This document shows, in pieces, positions 44,689-52,692 of a stretch of 64,000 bases of DNA. Origin of the DNA: Rhodoferax sp. GW822-FHT02A01 (lineage in GTDB: Bacteria > Pseudomonadota > Gammaproteobacteria > Burkholderiales > Burkholderiaceae_C); contig NZ_CP152376.1 of NCBI RefSeq assembly GCF_038784515.1, forward strand, positions 5,022,001 to 5,086,000, given 5' to 3'. Position 1 is the first letter of the stretch, and each line of letters starts with the position of its first letter. Below the pieces are notes generated by a model. That model did no database searches. It was not told where the DNA came from and saw only the letters and a list, made by a program, of their open reading frames with translations. Made by a program: the position numbers and the translations under genes.

Positions 44689-44716
44689 TTTGTGGGAAAT
44701 TGTATTCCACACAAAA
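44689..44716. promoter_or_regulatory. Inverted repeat upstream of the J-like and PLD genes
   Basis: TTTGTG-GGAA and TTCCACACAAA form near-symmetric arms (one extra base) around ATTGTA, in an AT-rich 269-bp divergent gap (44641-44909). It may be an operator. The rest of the gap holds no supported gene. Confidence 0.35.
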
Positions 44717-44909
44717 CAAAACGAAGTTAGTCATTCGCACGGCCTTATCCAACATATGCAAAGCCAGACCTAGGTAATTAATGGACCGCCGTTCGCACGG
44801 CGATATGGCAGCGTGATGACAAGCCGCAGCTAAATCGCAGGGGCTTTCACCTATGTAATTTCTCCAACCTTTGCCTATCAATAAGGGGATACGACAAAGG
44901 GAGGAAACC

Positions 44910-46682
44910 ATGTCTGACGCGTGCCTGGCATTAGCCAACAATGACATTGCCTATATCTTCTGGCAACTCAAGCAAAAGATTCCCGGCTGCCTAGGCTTTG
45001 CGGTGCACCGCATAGCTGCCGATGGCAGCAGCACCGCGTTGCCGGCCTTTGTAGGCTTTGAGCCGGGCGTCCCCGGCCAGCCACGCCAGCGCAAGACAAC
45101 CGATGAGTGGCCGGTGCAGAGCTTCCAGTGGAAGGATGTGTTTGCCGCGCCAGGGACCTACAGCTATCGCGTGGTGCCCATGATGGGTCCGGACGTTCAT
45201 GCGCTGGTGGCACACCCTACCATTGCCCTGGAGTCCAACCAGGCGACCATCGGCGGGGACTATGGCGATGTGGCAGCGTATTTCAATGTGGGACTGATCT
45301 CCACCCAGGAAGTGACGCGGCAAATTCATTCGATGGTTGCGAACGGCACTTACGGAAATATCACGGACGCACTGAAGGGCGAAATTGCCAAACAGAACAG
45401 CCCCGTTCGCAAATTGCTCAGTGGCGATGTGCTGAACAAAGGGTTGCTGTCGCTCTTGACCAAGGCAAAGGCCAAGGGCGGCTTTTGCAATCTGGCGCTC
45501 TACGAGTTGACCGACAGTGAACTGATCAAGGCCATCAAGACACTGGCCGCCAAGGATCGCCTGGCCCTGTGTCTTTCCAACGCAGACACCACGGAAGAAT
45601 ACAAGGACGATCAAGGCGTCAAGCACACGCGCAAGGTGCAGGATGGCACCAACGCTGACACCCGCAAAGCGTTGCACAAGGCGGGCGTGAACGTGACAGA
45701 CCGCTTTGTGCCCTCCAGCTCCATTGGCCACAACAAGTTTGTGGTGTGGTCCAGTGACAAGGGGCCGCAAGAGGTGCTGACCGGCAGCACCAACTGGACG
45801 CCTACCGGCCTGTGCTCGCAGACCAACAACGCGCTGATCATCCGCAACAGCGCCGTGGCGCAGGGCTACAAGGACTACTGGGACTGGCTGGTGTACGACG
45901 CCAGCCTGCAGCCCGCGCAGGGCAAGGACTTGCGTGCCTGGTGTGGCGGCGGCTCCGTGGATGCATCCCTGTCACAAGGTGAAGTGCATGTCTGGTTCTC
46001 ACCCAACACAGCGGCAAAAACCAAGAACGCCAACCAGACACCGCCCGACCTTGCCGAAGTGTTTGCGCTGATCCAGGGTGCGCAACACGGGGTTCTGTTT
46101 CTGGCATTCAACGCGGGCGCGCCCAGCTTCATTGAGCAGGTGCATGACAAGGCGGTGCAGATGGAGAACGATGGCAAGCCCTTCTATGTGCGCGGTGCCG
46201 TGACCGACCCAGCGCCGCTGGGGCAGTTTGCCACTTTCATCACCAAGCGCAGCGCCACCGTAGCACCTGACGTGCTGGTGTCGGGCGTGGGTGGCATACC
46301 GGACGACTTCGGCTACTGGGAAAAGGAGATGTACAAGCTGGGCCACGCCGTGATCCACGACAAGATCATCGTCATAGACCCGTTCAGCCCCGACTGCGTG
46401 GTCGTCACCGGCAGCCACAACCTGGGCTTCAAGGCGAGTTACCAGAACGATGAAAAACTGGTCATCGTGCGCGGCCACCAGCGCCTGGCCCAAGCCTATG
46501 CAGCCCACGTGCTGGACGTGACCAACCACTTCTCATGGCGCTACAAACTGTCGCAACTGCAGCACGACAACAAGCTGGACCAGGCCTGGGGCGACCTGAG
46601 CGAAAAAGACACCTGGCAGGACAAATATTTTGACCATGCCAGCGATGCCTCACGTGACGGTTTTTTCTTTCTTGGCGCTTGA
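44910..46682 (+). CDS. Phospholipase D-like domain protein
   Basis: 590 residues. An N-terminal beta-rich part (about 1-120) precedes two PLD modules: HNKFVVWSS with GSTNWTPTG near residue 275, and HDKIIVIDPF with GSHNLGFKA near 490. These are HxKx4D/GSxN motifs, the first with Ser in place of Asp. The enzyme may be a phosphodiesterase for lipids or nucleic acids; substrate unknown. No signal peptide. The ATG at 44910 has GGGAGGAAACC upstream. Its last 33 bp overlap the convergent carboxypeptidase gene. Confidence 0.85.
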   Translation: MSDACLALANNDIAYIFWQLKQKIPGCLGFAVHRIAADGSSTALPAFVGFEPGVPGQPRQRKTTDEWPVQSFQWKDVFAAPGTYSYRVVPMMGPDVHALVAHPTIALESNQATIGGDYGDVAAYFNVGLISTQEVTRQIHSMVANGTYGNITDALKGEIAKQNSPVRKLLSGDVLNKGLLSLLTKAKAKGGFCNLALYELTDSELIKAIKTLAAKDRLALCLSNADTTEEYKDDQGVKHTRKVQDGTNADTRKALHKAGVNVTDRFVPSSSIGHNKFVVWSSDKGPQEVLTGSTNWTPTGLCSQTNNALIIRNSAVAQGYKDYWDWLVYDASLQPAQGKDLRAWCGGGSVDASLSQGEVHVWFSPNTAAKTKNANQTPPDLAEVFALIQGAQHGVLFLAFNAGAPSFIEQVHDKAVQMENDGKPFYVRGAVTDPAPLGQFATFITKRSATVAPDVLVSGVGGIPDDFGYWEKEMYKLGHAVIHDKIIVIDPFSPDCVVVTGSHNLGFKASYQNDEKLVIVRGHQRLAQAYAAHVLDVTNHFSWRYKLSQLQHDNKLDQAWGDLSEKDTWQDKYFDHASDASRDGFFFLGA

Positions 46683-47591
46683 CACCACAAACTCCAGCCC
46701 CGCACACACCGCAGCCACTTGCGCGGCAATGCATTGCTCCGGCGTGGCGCGCGGGCTGTCGGGGTAGACCTCGGTGGTGGTGGTGAAGCGTGCACCGGTG
46801 ATGCAGGTGCACAGGCCCAGCGCCTGCAGCTCGTACTGGATGACGCCATGCGCTTCCAGCGGCGTGCCGATGATGCCGCCTTGCGCATCGGCTGGCGCGA
46901 TGTGCGTGACGCGCTCCACCGCTTCGATGATGGCCTGCTGGAACGCAGGCTGCGGGTTCTGTGCGTCGTCCACCAAGTAGAAGCCATCAGGGATGGTGGC
47001 GGGCTCGAAGGGCTTGCCGTCGCGCGCGGCCACTGCCGGGCGGTACTCGGACTCGTCGGTATCGGTGGTTTCGTGCAGGTCGATGTGGGCGGCAAACTGG
47101 CCGCGCAATGGCGCGATCAGCCGCATCAAGGCGGCGGACTCCTGCGCCGGGCTGCCTTCGCGGAACGAGCGGTTGGGGTCCACCGCGTCAAAGTTCCAGC
47201 GCTGGATGCGCTCGTACGCCCAAGGGCTCACGCAGGGCGCCACCAGCAGGTTCACACGGCTGGCGAAGTCCGCCGCATGCGCATCCACAAAACGCAGCGC
47301 GCCATGCACACCGCTGGTCTCGTAGCCATGCACACCGCCGGTCACCAGCACCGTGGGCAGGTTCGGCTGCCAATTGCGGGTGCGAATGGCCTGCAAGGGA
47401 AAGCGCTCCTCGCCATACACTACCTCGCCATAGGCCTGCACATCAAAGCGCCCACGCAAGGCCTCAACCGCCTGCAGCACGTCGTCCGCATAGCTGCGCT
47501 GGCGTACCTGGCGCGCGCGCCACTGGGTCAGCTCATCAGGACCCCAGGGCTGGCCGGGTGCGCCTATGGGGTAGAAGTGGGAGGTAGTCAT
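46650..47591 (-). CDS. M14-family metallocarboxypeptidase
   Basis: 313 residues of the zinc carboxypeptidase/AstE-like fold. VTGGVHGYETSGVHGALRF supplies His and Glu ligands, HIDLHETTDTDESEYRP the third His, and VIQYELQALG the catalytic Glu region. FDAVDPNRSFREGSP holds the substrate Arg/Asn pair. No signal peptide, so probably cytoplasmic. It ends inside the convergent PLD gene. Confidence 0.88.
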   Translation of the reverse strand: MTTSHFYPIGAPGQPWGPDELTQWRARQVRQRSYADDVLQAVEALRGRFDVQAYGEVVYGEERFPLQAIRTRNWQPNLPTVLVTGGVHGYETSGVHGALRFVDAHAADFASRVNLLVAPCVSPWAYERIQRWNFDAVDPNRSFREGSPAQESAALMRLIAPLRGQFAAHIDLHETTDTDESEYRPAVAARDGKPFEPATIPDGFYLVDDAQNPQPAFQQAIIEAVERVTHIAPADAQGGIIGTPLEAHGVIQYELQALGLCTCITGARFTTTTEVYPDSPRATPEQCIAAQVAAVCAGLEFVVSSAKKEKTVT

Positions 47592-47693
47592 GGGTTGTCT
47601 TGTGCAGGAGAAAAGTGTGCCGAGGACCGGGCATTATCGTTGTGGGCAATGGCATGCCCTTGCAATTTCCCGCCCCGCCACCACCTGGGTGCA

Positions 47694-48134
47694 ATGACCG
47701 AGCCATTGCACATCGTCTGCCCCCATTGCCATACCACCAACCGCGTACGCGCCGAGCAGCTCGGCAGCGCGCCTGATTGCGGGCAATGCAAAAAGCCCCT
47801 GTTTACCGGCAAGCCGGTGGATCTGGATGTAGCGTCCTTTGACAAGCACCTGCAGCGCAACCAGATTCCTTTGCTCGTGGACTTCTGGGCGCCCTGGTGC
47901 GGGCCGTGCCGCCAGATGGCGCCGGCCTATGTGCAGGCTGCGGCCCAGCTGGAGCCGCGCATCCGCGTGGCCAAGGTCGATACCGAGGCGCACCAGATAC
48001 TGGGCGCGCGTTACCAGATCCGCAGCATTCCCACGCTGGCCCTGTTTGTGGGCGGGCGCGAAGTGGTCCGCCAGGCCGGTGCCATGGGCACCAGCGACAT
48101 CGTGCGCTGGGTGCAGCAGCATCTGCCGCGCTGA
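47694..48134 (+). CDS. trxC: Thioredoxin TrxC (thioredoxin 2)
   Basis: 146 residues. A short N-terminal zinc ribbon (CPHCHTTNRV, then CGQCKKPLF) precedes a thioredoxin domain with active site WAPWCGPCRQMAP and the cis-Pro loop IRSIPTLALF. This combination defines TrxC, a redox protein active in oxidative stress. The ATG at 47694 begins MTEPLHIVCPHC. It is divergent from the M14 gene. Confidence 0.95.
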   Translation: MTEPLHIVCPHCHTTNRVRAEQLGSAPDCGQCKKPLFTGKPVDLDVASFDKHLQRNQIPLLVDFWAPWCGPCRQMAPAYVQAAAQLEPRIRVAKVDTEAHQILGARYQIRSIPTLALFVGGREVVRQAGAMGTSDIVRWVQQHLPR

Positions 48135-48259
48135 TCGGTTACGGCAAGGCTGCGAAGCAAACGCCTAAACCAAATTTGAATAACCTTGCCGACGAGCAAA
48201 TTCTCATCGGCTGGTACCTTCCACCCCATTCCCTTTCACCAACCCGAGTCTGAATCACC

Positions 48260-49324
48260 ATGCTATTCAATCCCCTGCAAGTCGGAGCCCTCTCCATTCC
48301 CAACCGCATCCTGCTGGCTCCGCTCACACGCACCCGCGCAGACGCGGGCCACATGCCCAATGCCCTGATGGCCGAGTACTACAGCCAGCGTGCCACCGGC
48401 GGCCTGCTGATTACCGAGTGCACCATGGTGTCCCCGGGCACATCGGCCTTCATCAACGAACCCGGCATCTACAACGAAGCGCAAGTTGCTGCGTGGAAGC
48501 AAGTGACTGAAGCGGTGCACGCCAAGGGCGGACGCATCTTCATGCAGATCTGGCACCCGGGCCGCGCAGCCTATCCCGGTGCCGCCAATGGCGCCCCGAT
48601 TGTGTCCAGCAGTGCCACCGCCATTGAAGGCGATATCCGCACACCCAACGGCATGGTGCCGCACGCCGTGCCCCACGCACTGACCGCAGAAGAAATTCCC
48701 GCCATCGTGGCAGCGTTTGCACAAGGTGCGCGCAATGCCATTGCAGCCGGCTTTGACGGTGTGGAAGTGCACGGCGCCAATGGCTACCTGATCGACCAGT
48801 TCCTGCGCGATACACCCAACCAGCGTACCGATGCCTACGGTGGCTCCCTGGAAAACCGCGCACGTTTCCTGTTTGAAGTGCTGACTGCCGTTACCGCCGC
48901 CATCGGCTCCGACCGCGTGGGCCTGCGCCTGTCGCCACTCAACAGCTACAACAGTATGAAGGACAGCGACCCGTTGGCCTTGATCGGTTTCCTGACGGAC
49001 AAGCTCAATGCCTTCAAGCTGGCCTATCTGCATGTGATGCGGGCTGACTTCTTTGGTGTGCAAAAGGCCGATGTGATGAGCGTTGCACGCGAGAAGTACA
49101 AGGGCGTGCTGGTTGGCAATATGGGCTACAGCGCCGATGAAGCCGAAGCCGCCATCGCCGCGGGCAAGCTCGATGCCGTGGCGTTTGGCACGGCCTTCCT
49201 GGCCAACCCCGACCTGCCAGCGCGCATCAAGGCCAAGGCGGACCTGAACGCTCCTGACTCCAACACCTTCTACACCCCAGGCGCCAAGGGTTATACCGAT
49301 TACCCGGCGCTCAAGGCAGCCTGA
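48260..49324 (+). CDS. Old-yellow-enzyme family ene-reductase
   Basis: 354 residues, FMN-dependent TIM barrel. LLAPLTRTRAD opens the FMN site, DGVEVHGANGYLIDQFLRD is the family motif, GRIFMQIWHPGR holds the substrate pair region and VLVGNMGYSADEAE the phosphate loop. It belongs with NemA/OYE alkene reductases that reduce enals, maleimides and nitro compounds. Single gene; the esterase gene converges, its stop 2 bp away. Confidence 0.93.
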   Translation: MLFNPLQVGALSIPNRILLAPLTRTRADAGHMPNALMAEYYSQRATGGLLITECTMVSPGTSAFINEPGIYNEAQVAAWKQVTEAVHAKGGRIFMQIWHPGRAAYPGAANGAPIVSSSATAIEGDIRTPNGMVPHAVPHALTAEEIPAIVAAFAQGARNAIAAGFDGVEVHGANGYLIDQFLRDTPNQRTDAYGGSLENRARFLFEVLTAVTAAIGSDRVGLRLSPLNSYNSMKDSDPLALIGFLTDKLNAFKLAYLHVMRADFFGVQKADVMSVAREKYKGVLVGNMGYSADEAEAAIAAGKLDAVAFGTAFLANPDLPARIKAKADLNAPDSNTFYTPGAKGYTDYPALKAA

Positions 49325-49325
49325 G

Positions 49326-50168
49326 TCAGCGCGCAAGCAAACCGAAAAAACGGGCGACCTTCTGACCGAGGGTCTGCCCTTCGGCCTTGCGGATCTGCGC
49401 ATCGATGGCATCTACGGCGTGGTCTGCCCCTTCAATTATTTGCAGGGTGTAGACCGCGCCGCTGCTTTTCCAGACTTGGGCAGTGGAAGCCTGCGAGGCA
49501 TAGGCCACACGTGAAATGCCCTTGCTGCCCTTGCCACCGTTGATGGGCACGTTCTGGTCTTCGCGTCCGTGCAGGGCCAGAAGCGTCTTGCCACGGGCCG
49601 CGGGACAGGTGCTGGCACCGTTTTCCAAAGTGCCCGAGATGGAGACGGCAGAAGCATATAGAGTGGTTTCGCACACCATGCGCTGGGTCATCATGGCGCC
49701 GTTGGAGTGACCCAGGCCATAGATGCGGTTGCGGTCCACTCCGTAGCGCTCTGCAATGGCCATCGCGGTGGACTGGATGTAGGCCACATCGTCCACATGG
49801 TTCTCCGCGGGTTGGCCGCAGCAGTCCCCCGCGTTCCAGCCCAGGCGCTCGGCGCTGAGCATGCGCGCCACCGGCGTGCCGCTCAGATAGGCGACCACAA
49901 AGCCGGCCTCGTCCGCCGCGGCATCGATATTGAGTGCGCTCTCGGAACGGCCATCGGCAATACGCTGTGCATTGCCCAAACCGCCGTGCAGCACCACCAC
50001 GAGTGCTCGCTGTCCGGCAGCGGGTAGTTTTGCCGGGGTGTAAATGACGGCGCTGCGCCCGCCGTAGGTCTCGGTGGATTGCGCTGCATGGGCGCAAAGG
50101 GCGGCAAGCGACAGTGCGGTGCAGAGTGCGGCACGCCATGTCCTTGCGGGTTGCAATGCGGGTTTCAT
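49326..50168 (-). CDS. Secreted PHB-depolymerase-like esterase (LpqC type)
   Basis: 280 residues. Signal peptide (AALCTALSLAALCAHA), then an alpha/beta hydrolase of the extracellular depolymerase/feruloyl-esterase class: VVVLHGGLGNAQRIADG oxyanion loop, YGLGHSNGAMMTQRMV nucleophile elbow, LHGREDQNVPING with Asp and EGADHAVDAID with His. AGDCCGQPAENHVDDV has the disulphide pair usual here. The ATG at 50168 has GGAGTGACC in front. Substrate is unclear; a link to the phaC operon in this window is tempting but not shown. Confidence 0.85.
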   Translation of the reverse strand: MKPALQPARTWRAALCTALSLAALCAHAAQSTETYGGRSAVIYTPAKLPAAGQRALVVVLHGGLGNAQRIADGRSESALNIDAAADEAGFVVAYLSGTPVARMLSAERLGWNAGDCCGQPAENHVDDVAYIQSTAMAIAERYGVDRNRIYGLGHSNGAMMTQRMVCETTLYASAVSISGTLENGASTCPAARGKTLLALHGREDQNVPINGGKGSKGISRVAYASQASTAQVWKSSGAVYTLQIIEGADHAVDAIDAQIRKAEGQTLGQKVARFFGLLAR

Positions 50169-50178
50169 GGTCACTCCT

Positions 50179-50784
50179 TCAGGCAGTGTGGGTCAGCCCC
50201 AGTGCGTGGTACACGCGTATGGCGGCATAGGCGTCGTTGGCAGCATAAACCAGTTGGGATTCGGTCAGCCGGGCATTGGCCCAGTTGCTGGTGGCGGCCT
50301 TTTTGGACTTCATGAAGCGCTGGTTGAACAGCACGGCCACAGCGCCCTTGACGCCCATGTCCTTGCGGTAGCCACGCTCCTTGAATACGTGGTTGAGCTC
50401 CAGAATGCCCCGTGGCTCCACACCCAGCTTGTGGATGATGCGCTTGCGGTCATCGCCCAGACCAAAGCCTGCCTTGGCCACACCTGGCAATGCCAGCAGC
50501 TCGGCGCTGATGGCGCGGCACTGCGGCTCGTGCAACTGAAACACCCAGGCACGCTCGGCGGTTGCCAGCTGCAGGATGTGCGGGCCATCGGACACTTCGC
50601 CCACCTTGAAGGTGGGCTTGGACTCGGTATCAAAGCCCCAGGCATTGGTTTGGGTGAGCTGCGCAAAGGCGTGGCGCGCCTGCTCACCATTGGTGACCAG
50701 GGTGATGCGATCCAGCCCCAGGCGTTCAAAAGGTGGCAATAGCGCAATGGCTTCTTTGTCGGGGGTGGCGTGGCGCGTGTTCAT
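50179..50784 (-). CDS. 3'-5' exonuclease domain protein (RNase D-like)
   Basis: 201 residues from MNTRHATPDKEAIA. WGFDTESKPTFKVGE carries the D-x-E of the DEDD nucleases, AKAGFGLGDDRKRIIHKLG the second Asp, and LVYAANDAYAAIRVYH the last Tyr/Asp (DEDDy type). HRDC domains of full RNase D are absent. An in-frame ATG at 50796 is possible. It starts 31 bp from the divergent DUF6172 gene and is followed 10 bp later by the esterase gene. Confidence 0.87.
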   Translation of the reverse strand: MNTRHATPDKEAIALLPPFERLGLDRITLVTNGEQARHAFAQLTQTNAWGFDTESKPTFKVGEVSDGPHILQLATAERAWVFQLHEPQCRAISAELLALPGVAKAGFGLGDDRKRIIHKLGVEPRGILELNHVFKERGYRKDMGVKGAVAVLFNQRFMKSKKAATSNWANARLTESQLVYAANDAYAAIRVYHALGLTHTA

Positions 50785-50815
50785 GGCCCGTATCATCGCT
50801 GCTTAAGGAAATCCC

Positions 50816-51124
50816 ATGAAAAAAACATTCCCCCTCGCCGTCGAGGGCAAAAACCCGGACCGTCTGCTCGAAGCCACCAAGCACGAAATCCGCAAATACA
50901 TCAAACGCGAACGCCGCCGCGCCTTGCCCGAAGGCGCCGACTTCTGGGACTTTGACTGCAAGTTTGGCCCATCGGCCGACACCGCCACAGTGGCCCACAT
51001 TGCCGAGCTCACACCCCTGATTGACGCACTGGTCAAAAGCCAGGGCACGCAGTTCTACGTGGAAATCCTGGCCAAGCCGGGGCACCGCAGGTTGCGCGAC
51101 AAGTCTGAAGCGCTGGACGAGTAA
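50816..51124 (+). CDS. DUF6172 family protein
   Basis: 102 residues. Start MKKTFPLAVEGKNPDRLLEA, then HEIRKYIKRERRRALPEGAD and DFDCKFG, ending in the basic piece KPGHRRLRDKSEALDE. It matches a small conserved family of unknown role. AAGGAAATCCC precedes the ATG. It is followed 29 bp later by the DUF938 methyltransferase in the same direction. Confidence 0.8.
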   Translation: MKKTFPLAVEGKNPDRLLEATKHEIRKYIKRERRRALPEGADFWDFDCKFGPSADTATVAHIAELTPLIDALVKSQGTQFYVEILAKPGHRRLRDKSEALDE

Positions 51125-51153
51125 GCCCCGGCATCGTCGCACCTCCGAGCCGC

Positions 51154-51780
51154 ATGACCACTCCATCGCCCGCCTTCAGCCCGGCTGCCGAACGCAACAG
51201 GCGGCCCATTCTGGAAGTGTTGCAGCGGGTGCTGCCTGCGCAGGGACATGCGCTGGAAATTGCTTCTGGCACGGGCCAGCATGTGACCTGGTTTGCCCAG
51301 CATCTGCCGCAATGGACCTGGCAGCCTACCGATACCCATGCCGATGCGCTGCGCAGCATTGCGGCCTACGTGGCCCTGAGCCGCCTGGACAATGTGCGGC
51401 CGGCGCGGCTGCTTGATGTATTGAACCAGCCTTGGCTGGAAGATACCGGGACCGTGCCGCAGCAGTTTGATGCCATCTACTGCGCCAACATGCTGCACAT
51501 CTCCCCATGGGCCACCTGTGCCGCGCTGATGCAAGGCAGTGCCCTGCATCTGGCACCGGGTGGTTTGCTGATCACCTATGGCCCGTATCTGGAAGACGAT
51601 GTACCCACGTCGCAGGGCAACCGCGACTTTGATCTGAGCCTGCGTGCGCAAAACCCTGCCTGGGGACTACGCCGTCGGGAAGATGTGGAATCCCAGGCTG
51701 CCCAGGTCGGGCTCCATCTGTTGCAGCGCTTTGCCATGCCAGCCAACAACCTGCTGCTGGTGTGGCGCTGCCGCCACTAG
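51154..51780 (+). CDS. DUF938 class I SAM-dependent methyltransferase
   Basis: 208 residues. SPAAERNRRPILEVLQRVLP opens the family, LEIASGTGQHVTWFAQHLP is the SAM-binding glycine loop, FDAIYCANMLHISPWATCAA motif III, and YGPYLEDDVPTSQGNRDFD the conserved C-terminal stretch. Substrate unknown. Confidence 0.88.
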   Translation: MTTPSPAFSPAAERNRRPILEVLQRVLPAQGHALEIASGTGQHVTWFAQHLPQWTWQPTDTHADALRSIAAYVALSRLDNVRPARLLDVLNQPWLEDTGTVPQQFDAIYCANMLHISPWATCAALMQGSALHLAPGGLLITYGPYLEDDVPTSQGNRDFDLSLRAQNPAWGLRRREDVESQAAQVGLHLLQRFAMPANNLLLVWRCRH

Positions 51781-51796
51781 CTGTCTGCAGCTACAT

Positions 51797-52060
51797 TTGT
51801 TTGCCATTGGGTCACCACGCTTTGACACGCGTGAGGGACGCTTCAATGAACGGCGCGACGAGTACAACGCACGCGGACCGGCGTTCCACCGTGGCGGATA
51901 CATCCCTTACGAAAACCGCAGCCGTGTGTATGAGGTCGATTACCGCGAGCACCATCTGCGCCGCCATCCTCCCGGCCAGCGCTGGGTGCAGGTGGGTGCG
52001 GACTATGTGCTGGTTGCCATTGCGACCGGCGTGATCGTTAATATCATCCTCAATCACTAG
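51797..52060 (+). pseudogene. RcnB-like protein without N-terminus
   Basis: The frame encodes about 80 residues like the end of RcnB-family periplasmic proteins: GPAFHRGGYIPYENRSRVYE, HHLRRHPPGQRWVQVGADYV and the hydrophobic end VLVAIATGVIVNIILNH. No ATG exists in frame downstream of the methyltransferase stop, and no signal peptide can be found. The possible start TTG at 51797 lacks a ribosome site. Either the 5' part was lost at the junction with the methyltransferase gene, or a noncanonical start is used. Confidence 0.6.
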
Positions 52061-52077
52061 GGCCAAGCCTTGCCCCG

Positions 52078-52083
52078 TATACT
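52078..52083 (+). promoter_or_regulatory. -10 element of the Dsb-like gene
   Basis: TATACT ends 6 nt before the ATG at 52090, with no ribosome site. A leaderless transcript is likely. Confidence 0.5.
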
Positions 52084-52089
52084 TTTGGA

Positions 52090-52692
52090 ATGACTCTGAA
52101 CACACTCCCCCGCCGCGCCATGCTGCGCGCAGCCTCCCTGCCCTTTGTCGGTGCCCTGGCCCTGGGTTTGCAAGCCTGTTCACCGCAGGAAGAAAAACCA
52201 GTAGCCGGCAGCGTCAAGCCCGCCGATGCCTACGATCTGCTGGCCAAGGACGGCAAAGGCTTTGTAGCTGGCTTGGTGATGAGCAACAACACGGTGTATG
52301 TGATGTTCGATCCGCAGTGCCCGCATTGCGGCCACCTGTGGGAGCAGTCCCAGCCCTTGCTGAAGAAGGTGAAATTCGTCTGGATGCCGGTGTCGTTCAT
52401 CAATGCCAAGAGCGCACCGCAGGGCGCGGCACTGCTGACTGCCGCCAACCCGGTGGAAGCCATGAATACGCATGAGGCATCCATACTGGCCGGCACCGGC
52501 GGCACCTCGGCCTCCTCCAGCATTCCCGACGACATCGCCGCAGCCATCAAGAAGAACACCGACATGTTCAACGCCATGGGCGTGGAGTCGGTGCCTTACA
52601 TCGTCGCCAAGAATGCCACCACCGGCCAGGTGGTGACCAATGCGGGCGCCATGGAAACTGCGGCCCTGGCGCAGTTCCTGGGGCTGAACTAG
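52090..52692 (+). CDS. DsbA/DsbG-like thiol:disulphide lipoprotein
   Basis: 200 residues. The N-terminus MTLNTLPRRAMLRAASLPF has a twin-Arg-like region and a lipobox LQAC at about 29-32, so it should be a lipoprotein in the periplasm. The thioredoxin fold follows with active site DPQCPHC and the cis-Pro loop VESVPYIVAKN. CPHC is the DsbA redox motif. There is no DsbG dimer domain. Its stop overlaps that of the hybrid kinase gene in CTAG. Confidence 0.87.
   Translation: MTLNTLPRRAMLRAASLPFVGALALGLQACSPQEEKPVAGSVKPADAYDLLAKDGKGFVAGLVMSNNTVYVMFDPQCPHCGHLWEQSQPLLKKVKFVWMPVSFINAKSAPQGAALLTAANPVEAMNTHEASILAGTGGTSASSSIPDDIAAAIKKNTDMFNAMGVESVPYIVAKNATTGQVVTNAGAMETAALAQFLGLN

Noticed and set aside
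44660..44947. 95-codon minus-strand frame between the J-like and PLD genes
   Set aside because: It overlaps the PLD start and its ribosome site, has no recognisable motif and no ribosome site of its own.
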